This document shows positions 22,452 to 33,200 of a stretch of DNA of 64,000 nt, in pieces. A model generated the notes under the pieces. The model ran no database searches, was not told where the DNA came from, and saw only the letters and a list, made by a program, of their open reading frames with translations. The position numbers were made by a program, and so were the translations under genes. How positions within the stretch are numbered: position 1 is the stretch's first letter; every line of letters starts with the position of its first letter. Source of the DNA: Polyporus tsugae (lineage: Eukaryota > Basidiomycota > Agaricomycetes > Polyporales > Polyporaceae); contig JAHRBS010000002.1 of the NCBI GenBank assembly GCA_024305745.1, positions 1,674,001-1,738,000 of the forward strand, in the 5' to 3' direction.

Positions 22452-25400
22452 AAGCCGTAGTCGCATAGCTGTCTAGGCACGACAGTCTCAGTGGTTGCAG
22501 CACGGCCGGGGAGCGACATTATTCCTGCATCACGATTCTCGTCAGTGAGGTCATCTTCTCATAGAAAGGGATGAGGTCGTTCTCGCGCCAGATCGCATCA
22601 CCTCGGAGGTGCCCTATGCACAACAATCGTGGGGCCCCTACGAGTTGGTGCGCCGGGTTACACAGGGGCCCAACGCCCCAGACAAGGTCGGCCTGCGTTA
22701 GATCTCGACACAAGTGCGCTCGACAGTGCTGACTGCTAGCTCCGCTACAGCCGAGGTCACACTCTAGACGTAGGTTTACGGTCCTAGGTGTTCTCTTGTG
22801 TCGAGTGCTAGCTGTCGTCGCATGACAGAGTCATACCTCGTGCTCGGCTTACCCGACGTTTTTCCCGTACCGGTGCGGTCATTGAAGATCGAAATGGGCA
22901 CGGGCATATCCGCACCGTCCCGGAAGCCGTATGGTCCCGCACGACATGCTTCAAGCTGACGTTACTACCGCTCCGTGTCCACACCCTCTGTGGTGGACGC
23001 TCTCTAGCGGCACAATCCGAGTTACCTTCAACATGATGCAAGCGGGAACAGAAAGTTCACTGACACGATGGTGGCAGCGGAGACGCGCTCCTTGTGCGAA
23101 CCCTGTTGGTATGACATCGAATCAAATTACCATTACCAGGCCGTCCGAGCTCCGTGCGAGTGCATCCCAATTCCCCAAAACCTGGCCGATTGCAAGCTGG
23201 AGGTTCCACGTTCTTTCACTCAAGCACGATGCAAAGATATCGATATATTTTGGGACACCACCGCTAGTCGCGTCATTGTCGCTGGAACTTTCCCGCCGCA
23301 ATGGAAGCGAAGTGAGCTTGTGGCAGCATCGGTCGTCCTATAGGGTCTCAACGCAGCGGGCTCATCAACCGAGTGAATGCTAGTGCCGCCCACCTTCGAC
23401 GAACAGCCTCCGAGGGTGCCCGGTACCCGCTGATCTGCTCAAAGCGTACGTTCGTCCTAAGCTTGGCTTTGGGCCGTTCTTAGCCAATGTCCACCAATAT
23501 TACGTTCTGGCGTTCTGGCCCTATCTCCGCTGAGGTCGGGACGGTGGGACTCGGTCTGCCGAACGTTCTCGAGGCAAGAGGTTGTCTTGCACAGACTCAC
23601 GTTCCGAACCGCCTCTAGGCCTCCGGATCCCGTAATACGTACTCGCAGGCCAAAGGCCCCTACTCAAATCGCATGCGTACACGTGAATCTAACTCAACTA
23701 GTCATAGTATGTCCCAGTGACCACGTTTGAGACACGGTCGAGGCATGAACGTGCGGGTTAGACCAGTCTTCTTGGAAGACATGTCTTGATCCCCAAGAAT
23801 GCGCGCTGCATACTACTACTAGCACTCCGACGCACATGCGCATACTTAGGGGGGAGGAAGGTGCCCGTGCCTCAGCAATGCCACGACACATCATTGCGAC
23901 ATTCCCCACAAGCCATGGATGTCCTTTCGCCGCGCCGGCACGTTCTCACTGCCCTATGGCGAAACGGAGATGCGCACTCATCCCACCTGAGCAGAGCTTC
24001 GGACGCACGCCATCCATGGCGACAATTCGCTTGCGCTCACCGGCCGCCTTTCGCACATGCTTGCGAACGCGCACTTCACAGAAGCGTGAGGCTATTCTCG
24101 GCTAGATATCGATGGTCAACCGCAAAAATAAGACCGTAGCGTAGGAGGAACGGGGTGCGTGTTGTTGAGGGAAGGGGCCAGGAGGTCGTGTCCGAATGGT
24201 ACCGGTGAATTGTTCTGTCTGGGTCTGAATCATCTTCCGGACGGTTCATCCCGGGGTCAGCAGCACGGTCGTCGCTCACCACGTCGCGTCAGGTGGACGA
24301 CATAAGTCGTTCTTGTGTATACGTGCACAGTGCCTCAGCGTCTGCGAGTAAGGTTGAACGTACCAATCGGAGTTGGAACGGATGGGCAGCGTACCTAGGA
24401 TGGAAAGGATGGGTGAGAACCTGGCACCATGGGGAAGACGGATCCGAACAAGCATCGCAGAAGTGGGAGTGGCCATTACGCGTACAGAACAGAACACACA
24501 CGAAGAGCCGGAGAACGGACGCCCCAAAATATGCGTTTCCGCGACATCGTACGCGGATGCAAAAATAGCACGCACGGCGAAGACTCGAGAATGGGTTAAG
24601 CCTCGGTGGAAGCAGTGGAGTGGCGGTTTGTATATAGTCCCACACAGGCTCGTAATATTAGCGTAACGCCACAAGGCTGCCGGTACCGGTCGGAAAGATT
24701 GGGAAAATATCGGTGGCCACAACGTAAGTATTCCCTGTCCGTCTCTCTTACCATGAGGCTTCCAAATGGCGCGATATCGCACGAGAACATGGCGATGATG
24801 CTATTAGTAGACACTTTCACGGAAACTATACGTTATGGAACCATTCGAAGGCGAGTCAGACCTACCGGAGGGTCCGTACCTAGTCGACGTCGTGCTCATG
24901 AGAAGGCGGCCCATCGGACGAAACGGAGATGAAAACTTGGAGCCGGAGCTCCTCTTCCAGGTGGAAGTTTGTTCGCCAGGTGTAGCCGCATATGACAAAA
25001 GCTAGAGCGTGGTTCATGAGGGGACCCTGGGCTCTCTAGGAAGGCCTTTTTTTCTCCCACTAGAAATTACAACCTTCAGGAGAACTCCCTTACGATGTGA
25101 CGTCAAACCCAAGGAAAAAACTGAATAAAATCTCCTGGAGTGCCGCACTCCTCGAAGACGACAAAAACACCAGCGCGAAAATAACACGCAGTCTATCCAA
25201 GTCGTGTCTATTCCAGTCACCACGTCAGGCAAAAGTTCAAGTTAACGTTTCGTTCGTGCATCCGGATCCATGATGCATCATGTGCGGTACTCACCGTTAC
25301 CCACGTCTAACTCGTCTCCCTTCCCATCCCTCGGAGACACGGTGAAATTAACAGTCTAAGATCGCAGCTATAAACATGCTGTCAGGGGCAGTAGCAACCA

Positions 25401-26176
25401 GAATTCAGGACTGAATGTACCGAAGGCCGACACACGAGGAGGCCTAGACCCAGAGGTGAAGCCATGCCGGAAGGTGTCCCATGATGATGCACGAGCGTAT
25501 CAACCCTTGTGCACGGTGCAGGGAGTCCGCCCACAGCGCCTCACCGTCGTCCGATACTTACATACTCAGAGCAACCGGTGAAGACATGGGGTGTGCATCA
25601 TCACACGGACATCGGTCCGACGGCAAGCTGACTCTCTGCTGACCTGCGGATGAACGTTTCAGAGTCAGACATCGGATCCGGGACAATATTGGCGGCTTCT
25701 CGAAGCTGGCGTAAAGCCGCAAAATAAGAGATGGCGGACGGACTCTGTGTGTGGAGAATTCGACAGCGTCAGGACATGTAAAGGGGCGTTTCCTGTGTGC
25801 TAGACAACACGGATGGATATTTGACAGACCACCGGGTGAGGCAGTGAGGCGGAACATGCATTTTGATCCATCACGTGTGCGGGGTACGCATTGAGCGCCT
25901 AAGGAGGCATTAGCGCATTTACGCTAAAATGGGACCATCGTCAGCCTGAAGGGGTCGCGCGAGAGGCGCAAAAGCTTAACTCATAGAGTGGAATTGTTTG
26001 CCGAGAGGGAAGGAGGCGTGCGAAGAGGGAAGGAGGAGCACGGAAGGACGGAAACAACGATCGGGGAGGAGTAGCCGCCCAGCTTGGAGCTCCGCGCGTG
26101 GCTGATCGCTCTCGGCGATGTCGCCAACTTTCTGCCCGGTCACGTCCTCAGGCTCTCCCCACTCACAATGACTCCC

Positions 26177-26184
26177 TATATAAG
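26177..26184 (+). promoter_or_regulatory. TATA box of the F-box gene
   Basis: TATATAAG lies 117 bp before the ATG at 26301 and is followed by a pyrimidine-rich leader with few ATGs, as expected of a core promoter with transcription starting about 30 bp downstream. Confidence 0.55.
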
Positions 26185-26300
26185 ACCCTCCATCCCTTGT
26201 GCCTTTCCTCGTTGCCCTCCGCCACCCATCTCTCGACCACCCCGTGCCCTTGCGTTTCCACCGATTTAACCTGCCCACATACTTTCCTTCACACCATTCT

Positions 26301-28717
26301 ATGCCTACTCAGTCATCCATCGTCGACCAATTTCCTCCAGAGTTACTCACCGTGATATGTGCTCACATCTACTCGTCCGGTTTGTCGCCTCTGGCAACCT
26401 CCCTTGATCCGCCTCTTTCCTCCGACCACACCGGTGCGCCGACGGCTTTGCCCTCATCCTACCCTTGCGCCTACTGGTCCGAGGCTGCCGTCAGGAAGAC
26501 CCTTGCTAGCCTCAGCCTGACAAACAAGGCTTGGAGCGAAGCTGCCAAACAGTGGTTATGGCGCAAGGTCGAGATCCGTCTCCCTCGCTCTTGGTTGTCC
26601 ATTGTCGAAGAGGTAGCGGGTGGCGACGACGAAGAGGCGAGCGAAGAGCAAGCTGCGCTTATGGTGGGCCAAACGCTCAGGAACGCTGAGTCCGCGGCGC
26701 TCGCTGCGCGCACACTGCTCGGCGGATGTTCCGGTAACGACGAGGCCGCGTCGGACCTTCATGACAAAGTCCTGGAGCGACTATCCGGTCCCGACATCTC
26801 CATTCCTCCGGAGCTCCTTACACCGCCCGCCAGTCGGGACCCCAGTCCCCGTCGCCTTCGGACGAAGAGCAAATCGCCCGCGCGGTGGAAGCTCATGCGG
26901 TCTATCAGCGTCGCCGTTCAAGATGTCATGGAGCGGGCGCATCCCGGCATATACGGTAAGCTTTGAGTTGCATGATGTCGAAACTAGGGCGTGCATCACT
27001 GACCACCTTGTACCCCGCCTCAGTTCCTCACCCTCATGATCCGCACCCAGGGCGCCTTGTTCGGCATCTCGATTTTAACCACTTCCGAACTATCGGAATG
27101 CGGCGTTCGGTCGAGGAGGGTGTCAACAACCGGTTCGTTACCGGTGACAGGCTCGTCGCAGTTCTCAAGGTCCGTCCGTCATTTCTGCTATTCCCATTTC
27201 CCTTTGAGTCAGCGTGACCGACGAATGTGCTATAGGAACTACCAAACCTGCTCGTATTCGGCGCTACGGAATACATGGATGGCGCCCTCACGTTTGCGGT
27301 CCTCAAAGAGCTCCTTCTGCGCGGCTCCGCGTCGCGCGGACGCGGACGCCCTTCTCGTGGACGCGATGTCGTGATCCCGGACCCGAGTGACCCCGAGCAG
27401 GAGGACCTCGAGCGCCGGCGCGAGTGCAAGGATCTGGAAGCCATCGACTTGACAGGCTGCGTCAGCGGGGTCTTCGTAAGCGCCCTCACTCAATTTGTCG
27501 ACAACTTCCTCCTCGGCCACTCCGACGACTCGAGCGACAGCGAGGATGACCGCGAGCGCCGCCGCCCTCGCTCCAGGAACCTTGTCCAGGAGGAGTCTTT
27601 GGTGTTCTCGGGAATGCGGCGCCTTGGTTTGCGTGGTGTCAAATCTCTCCAGCCCCACATCCTTGAGCCCCTTGTGCAAGCGTTCCCCCACCTTACCCAC
27701 CTTGACCTGTCGTGCACACGTATCTCTCCGGAGGGCTTGGTCGCGCTCGGTCGCTCTGCAACCGTCAAGTTGCAGTCACTCGCTCTCGAGCGCTGCAACT
27801 GGCTTACTGGGGAGAGCATCCGAAACTTCCTCGTCGACGCACCTGCCACATACAACCTACGCGAGCTCTCGCTCTATGGTGACTGGACGTTCCCCTCTCC
27901 CCTCTCTGAGGATGAACTTCGCGATATCCTCGAGCTCGCGCCATGCTTCAAGAATGGACAGCTCGTTTACCTCGACCTCTCGAGCACGCCTCTTACGCGC
28001 GAGCTGCTCCTTGATGTGTGTCCACCCCAACCTCGCCTGCGTTCCCTCGGTTTGTCGCATATCCGGACCCTTGAGCTACCCGTCATTGCCCAATTCTTAA
28101 CGACAAAGGCGAGCAGCGTTGAGGTCCTAACACTCGTCACCTCCACTCCAGAGCTCGGGTACGCTAATCCGGTAGTGTCGGCGCGGCAGGCGACGATCGT
28201 GCTCCACGCGCAACTCGTACGCCCGCTCTGCACCCCTCCATTCTCCTTCAGCCTGACATCGAAGCCAAAGGTGGAGGAGCCGCCAACCCGTCTGCGCGTC
28301 ATCGAGCTCGCGCCACCACTCCTCAGCGGCCTCGGTGCTGGCGCTGGAACGTGGCGTATTATCCGGAGCAAGGGCGGCCGTGGGTGGTACGTCGACGCTG
28401 CGAGCGGTTGGGTTGCCCAGCCGTCGTCAGGCGATGAGCTGCGCAACGGGCCCGTCCTCAGAAGGGATCTGGACCCAAGCCACCCCTGGCGCGTCGAGCT
28501 TGAGGCACTCGCGGATGCCAACGGTAACGTGAGCAGTGGCGTTGGTTGGCATGCACGCAAAATGGAGGTCAGTACCACTACAATATCGATCAATCCTCGA
28601 TCGCGACGGGGGACTAATTTGGCACCGATCTCCCTTTCACAGGTCCTCCATGGCGATGGGCTCCTTGGCCGCGAGGCAGGCCTCTATGGCGCGGTCTCCT
28701 TCGCATACCAGGGATGA
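26301..28717 (+). CDS. F-box-like protein with leucine-rich-repeat region
   Basis: Predicted substrate receptor of an SCF ubiquitin ligase, or a related leucine-rich protein. The N terminus reads IVDQFPPELLTVICAHIYSS, and after a loop TLASLSLTNKAWSEAAKQWL and WRKVEIRLPRSWLSIVEEV, the pattern of a fungal F-box. The C-terminal half, after LVFGATEYMDGALTFAVLK, has LRR-like strands: LVFSGMRRLGLRGVKSLQP, HLTHLDLSCTRISPEGLVAL and LVYLDLSSTPLTRELLLDV. It ends GLYGAVSFAYQG at 28717. Three or four introns (near 26955-27023, 27168-27236 and 28569-28643); the last is a multiple of three, so the frame reads through it. I chose the ATG at 26301 (MPTQSSI) over one at 26199, since the TATA box lies between. 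It is the only apparently intact cellular gene in the 20-kb repeat-bearing island. Confidence 0.75.
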
Positions 28718-30875
28718 GCAAAGCGCTGCTATCTCCCAGGGATACTTCTGGAATTACCCATTCTCTCGTCACTCTCATCTTGATACTTTGGGGCGGAGGC
28801 ACTCGTAATCTTCCGTTCTCCTGCTCTGCTTTTGTACAACACTTGCCCTATCGCTTCGCTCCTCCTTCGAGCATACCATACCTACCCTGTCAAAGAAAAA
28901 TTGTTCTCGTCTCTAGTACGGAACGTTCTACTCACATCTTTACAGCATCTAGCAATACTCAGACGTTTCTATATCCACGCAACTGTTCGGATCTTGGGGT
29001 TACGGTTCCGTCTTCCACAGCGTACGGCAATACTTACTAGTCCATTTCTCACGATCATCGCCACTCAGCATACTCATCCTTCTGTACATGCATGTATTAC
29101 CATTGCTATCTTCCATCGTATTAGCGCAGTAATGACTATCGGTGATATATGGTGACCGTTGTATTCGGAAGCCATGCCAGAAACCTAGTATTGCCAAGAG
29201 GCCGAGTAAAGCAATGCCTCGAAGCCTGACGATCCACCACGCTTAGACTTCTTGAATTGGAAAACCGGTTTCCTTTTCCTAGTAAGTAAGGCATCGCATG
29301 GCGGCGAACCGCTCTCGAAGCCTGTGCACCAACCTCCTGGGTGTTCCCCGGAATGACCCATGCACTGTCGATCATGAATGATAAACACTGAGGGCGGGGA
29401 CAGTCTCGTGAGTGCAGTGTATTCAATGGGGTACACCCATCCTCGTCCACCACGTTCTCGGGATTCCGTCGCAGAGTCGCCAGGCACCTAGATTGCCATA
29501 TTCATCGGTGAGATAACCTAAACGGCTAGACGGGTTTTGGCGCGAGACTTGACTGGGGCGAAATGGACGAGGCTTATCCTGGCCATTTGATCCCCAGGTT
29601 CATCACAGGTTGTGCGGGGTGCATCAGTCGCATGTTTAAACATAGCTTAACCTGCAGGCACAAGCTCAGCTCAACCCTCCGTCGTCTCAAGCTCAATCTG
29701 ACCCGCAGATACAACCCCAGGTCAAATCGCCGTCATTTCAAGCTCGAGTTATATCTCACTGGGCGCCTGAACCCATCGATATCATGATGGTGATGGTCGG
29801 ACTTGAAGCTTGAAGTTTTCGCGGTGCTCGTCATTGGAGGCAGCCCTTCTTGCCTTCTCTCCCCCATCTCCCCCTTCCGATACACACACTCCCCGTTGTA
29901 AGTGTCCCTCCTTCGATCCTGGAGCCCTTTGTCGGGCACGCTGGGCCTGAAACTCCAAGCACTGTGCTTATTTGAAGGATGTCACAGATGGCAACAAGCT
30001 CACTTTCGAGCTCATTGCCTGACGTGTCATCTTCTGAAGTTGGCTGGCCTGGAGTTTCGGGCCCCATTATGTTTACTGTGAGATGTGATCCAGTCACTTT
30101 TAAATGACTTTGGCATGAGGGACTTGCCATACTCCCTGTGTGTGTGAATTCCGCATATGCCACCTCATGGGCATGGTTCATCCTAGCTCACCGTGCGTCG
30201 AAAATTGTTTTGACGGCGCAAGGTTCTAGTGCTGGGAGGAAATGCCAATGCCAGCGGGTTCAGTCTGTTCACCTTTGACACACACTTCCTGTAGATAGCA
30301 TGCCGTAGTACGCACCCCAGATGTAGACGACCCTCGTAAATATTCCCTTCCAATTGAACTGTTGATTTTCGCAGAAATCCCAGAGTGTACCAGCATCCAG
30401 CGATGGCCAGAACGTGGCAACTGGATCAAGAACGTAGCAGCGGCCCATCACATCACGTGCAGATCAGTTCAACCCAGGCTCAAAACGCGGTTCATGCTGG
30501 GCATGGGTTTCCGGTAGGTTATCCTCAGCGCAAAGGTTCATAATAACACTTGTTAGGAACAGACCAGCCGCTAAACCAGCTACACCAAAAGGGCACAATG
30601 TCAAGCTTGGCTTGACACTTGGCTGGTACTATATATGTAGTTTGTAATGCATTCATGACAACACTCAGCTTCAAATCCCACAAGCTGAGGTTGTGCCCCA
30701 CCCGTGTAAGCCTAGCTTCATAGCGTTGCATGCCCGTGTAACATCGCTTACCTCGGAATCATTTCCAGATAACGCATCGTATCCTGGCTCCACATCTCGC
30801 ATGCCCCACAGATCTGATGACCGAGGATGAATTGAGATATATGCAGTCAACGGACGTCAATGAGAAGTGAATGAG
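28718..30875. other. Gene-poor stretch before the retrotransposon
   Basis: 2.2 kb between the F-box gene and the 5' LTR. Apart from the ankyrin-like relic at 29136-29480 I see only short frames without family features (for example 30269-30451 minus). No target-site or terminal repeat beyond the LTR itself was found here. Confidence 0.5.
29136..29480 (-). pseudogene. Ankyrin-repeat-like relic
   Basis: The minus strand reads TLRRNPENVVDEDGCTPLNT then LHSRDCPRPQCLSFMIDS, close to the ankyrin pattern (LLxNPxxVNxxDxxGxTPLHxA). Only one or two repeats are left, no start or splice sites fit, and the frame breaks on both sides. I read it as a fragment of a decayed ankyrin gene. Chance resemblance is possible because one repeat is short. 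Confidence 0.35.
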
Positions 30876-31321
30876 TGTCATGAACATTCCATTCGGCGCC
30901 TGCTACCAGCGCCTTAGTTTCCTTTTCCAGATGATCTACTTCTCACGTTGTACTTATTGTTCTCTGTTGCATTGTATCTCGTCCTTTGTTCTTTAGCACA
31001 ATAGCTCCTTATTGTCCGTCGTCGCTATTGTTCCATTCCCATTGTTCACCCGTGTCCATAGTTACCTATTGTCCCCGGGTTCTCATTGTCCTCTATACGT
31101 ATATAAGGACCTGTACTTTGCTGCCTGGAGACCTCAGTTTCGACCTCTTGTCTCCAGGTAAGCCTTGCTGTATTTCGCTCGTAGACACCTACTTACTCAA
31201 TACATCTTGTCTCTAGCCCTGACCGTTGAGCCTTGCTCTGCTCTCGCTGCACAAGTGCTCATTGACACCCTTGCTTGTCTCGTAAGTCTCCCTGGTCCTT
31301 ATTCGATGGCCAGTCATAACA
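30876..31321 (+). repeat. 5' LTR (446 bp)
   Basis: Starts TGTCATGAAC and ends AGTCATAACA. It contains a TATA box (TATATAA at 31100-31106) in its middle, so transcription should begin around 31130. It differs from the full-length 3' copy (37093-37538) at about 24 positions by hand count, all transitions and mostly CG versus TG/CA. Confidence 0.92.
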
Positions 31322-31733
31322 TTAGGTCGAAACTACTTCACGAGCACCGGCGTACCCACACCCTTTCCCTTTCCCCCTCGTACGGTACGCACTCTTGACC
31401 CTCTGTGTTGGCCTAGCGTAGTGCGCGCTCTAGTCACACCATCAGACGTGGTCTTGATTCAACTCAAGGCTTGCCACTTTTAGTGGTACAGTGCGCAGAA
31501 AGCTCCTAACCCGAGACCCCGGCACTGACAGAAGTGGTCCGCCTCATGGCGTGGGAGGCTAGAGAAAGGCGGTGAAACAAAGCCAAGGCAGGACACCCCT
31601 GGGCTCGTGTCCCTTGCGGTTAAGACACAGCAATAGGCTAAGGAGGCTGAGCAGACAGTGTTGGGTTGTGCACCAGCCATCCATCATTCCTGGATAGGAA
31701 GCGAGACACTTCATCCTGGCTTGCAAAGAGTTC

Positions 31734-33200
31734 GTGCACGCCTTTCACCCCTTTGAAGTCCAGGACGAGTACTGCAATAAGGACAAGAAACGGTGGTCTG
31801 TCTGTGCAACACAACCGTGCCCACACCGGAGTTGTACTTGGAGACCTATTCCTGAGGCAGTTAAAGGTCTCGCACCTCGACTCATCACTACCGAAGACCA
31901 ACCAGCCCTTATCCTTGCACACATCGCCAGACCCCCTACACCTGCCTTTCGTGACCCCGAACGTCCGCCTCTTTGCCAAGCGGCAGCAGTTGCAACTAGT
32001 AACCCTGCATCTCGTCCTGCGTCCCACCCTACCTCACGTCCAACCTCCCAGCCCCAAAGTCGCAAGCCGACCCCCACTGGGACTCCATCCGCATCCCCTC
32101 ATCTTGGAGGACTAACCCTCCAGACCACTGCCGAGCTTGTTAGACAACGGCTCGCATCCCGCATCTCCAATTCCCCCATCGCTTCAACCTCAGCACTACC
32201 CAAGGTTGAAGCAGAACCCGAGCAAGAGGACTCAAACCCTGCAGTCGAGGAGGAACCCAAACGAGAAGCCATAGTTCTCAACACTCCGACACCTCCATCC
32301 TCACCACCCTCATCGTCCTCTTCCTCTTCACCCTCATTGCGAGCACTGTCACCCGCTCCCACCATGGCCACACCCACCCCCTTTGATGTCTCCAAACTCC
32401 TCTCCCAAGTCGCCCCCCACGAGTACAATGGAAAGCTCGCGCAGGAAGGGCTCCGCTTTGTAGCCAACGCCCACATCTACTATGATCTTCTCGAGGCACA
32501 AAGTGTCGCGCACGAGATCCGCTGGATCACAATCCTCAACAAGTTGACCAGTGGTGCTGCTGAGTGGGCCGGCCCATACATCGTCATGGTGGCCAGCGGC
32601 AATGTTGCATGGTCGGACTTTGCAGCCTTTGAAGGGTCATTCAAGGTGCACTTCTGTGCTGCGAATGACGAGAAAGCAGCCGTCGCAGAACTCGCCAAAC
32701 TCTGCAAGGCTTCGCATCGGCTTGGCACTGTCAAGGACTATACCAGTCAGTTCAACACCATCGCTGCTCGCACCAGGTTCGGTGATGCAGACAAGCGCGA
32801 ACAGTACCGCACGGCACTCCCTTACAAGATCGAGGACACCTTCGTGACCACAGCGCACGACATCTTGGACCTCGCCAAGATCCAGAAAGTCGTGCTGCAG
32901 ATGGACCAGCAACTTGCCGTGCGCGAGGAGGAACGGCCAAAGCAATTTGGATGGAAAAAGAAGGGCGAAAAGGCAGCCGCCTCTGGTTCGGGCAAGAAGA
33001 AGTTCGACGGAGAGTGCTGGAACTGCGGTGAGAAAGGACATCCCATGTTCCGCTGCCCAAAGCCCAAAGTCGAGGGCCAACGGGCTGCCTCTTCTTCCTC
33101 ATCCAGTACCGACGAGCTCACGACACTCAAGGCCCAGCTCAAGGCAATGGAGGAGAAGATTGCTGCCCTTACAGTGGTCGATAAGAAAGAGGGTTTTTGA
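31734..33200 (+). CDS. gag: Retrotransposon Gag polyprotein
   Basis: Forms the virus-like particle and packages element RNA. The 488-codon frame is intact. Its N-terminal part is Pro/Ser/Thr-rich and poorly conserved, so translation might start at a later ATG (around 32364, MATPTPFDVS). The capsid-like part has LAQEGLRFVANAHIYYDLLE and WAGPYIVMVASG, typical of the Ty3/gypsy gag of basidiomycetes. A CCHC zinc knuckle, CWNCGEKGHPMFRC (C-X2-C-X4-H-X4-C), and a C-terminal coiled coil follow. The stop TGA at 33198-33200 lies at once after a slippery heptamer; pol continues in the -1 frame. Confidence 0.88.
   Translation: MHAFHPFEVQDEYCNKDKKRWSVCATQPCPHRSCTWRPIPEAVKGLAPRLITTEDQPALILAHIARPPTPAFRDPERPPLCQAAAVATSNPASRPASHPTSRPTSQPQSRKPTPTGTPSASPHLGGLTLQTTAELVRQRLASRISNSPIASTSALPKVEAEPEQEDSNPAVEEEPKREAIVLNTPTPPSSPPSSSSSSSPSLRALSPAPTMATPTPFDVSKLLSQVAPHEYNGKLAQEGLRFVANAHIYYDLLEAQSVAHEIRWITILNKLTSGAAEWAGPYIVMVASGNVAWSDFAAFEGSFKVHFCAANDEKAAVAELAKLCKASHRLGTVKDYTSQFNTIAARTRFGDADKREQYRTALPYKIEDTFVTTAHDILDLAKIQKVVLQMDQQLAVREEERPKQFGWKKKGEKAAASGSGKKKFDGECWNCGEKGHPMFRCPKPKVEGQRAASSSSSSTDELTTLKAQLKAMEEKIAALTVVDKKEGF
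33191..33197 (+). promoter_or_regulatory. Candidate -1 ribosomal frameshift site between gag and pol
   Basis: G GGT TTT in gag phase, directly before the gag TGA, fits the X XXY YYZ rule for -1 slippage. After slipping, the reading passes the stop and enters the pol frame, which is open through to the protease. Slippage on this exact heptamer has not been tested; a downstream pseudoknot was not modelled. Confidence 0.45.

Larger units (their letters stand above)
22015..26300. other. 4.3-kb gene-poor region
   Basis: I find no intact gene. Short frames occur on both strands (for example 22519-22713 minus, 22931-23383 plus, 24276-24782 minus, 25558-25857 minus) without recognisable domains, in-phase exon chains or consensus splice sites around them. 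A G11 run and GGGTACGGGT-type words occur near 22340-22451. It looks like a graveyard of decayed sequence next to an intact F-box gene; the last 150 bp hold that gene's promoter. Confidence 0.5.

Noticed and set aside
22931..23383. 150-codon plus-strand open frame
   Set aside because: Overlaps a second equally long frame in another phase (23068-23343); neither has a recognisable domain.
30540..30600. tRNA-like words (reverse strand TAGCTGGTTTAGCGGCTGG)
   Set aside because: Box A-like only; the nearest GGTTC word is on the opposite strand and no cloverleaf can be drawn, so neither a tRNA nor a tRNA-derived SINE is supported.
31322..31340. Primer-binding site after the 5' LTR
   Set aside because: The sequence TTAGGTCGAAACTACTT has no TGG complement to a tRNA CCA end; another priming mode is possible but not shown.
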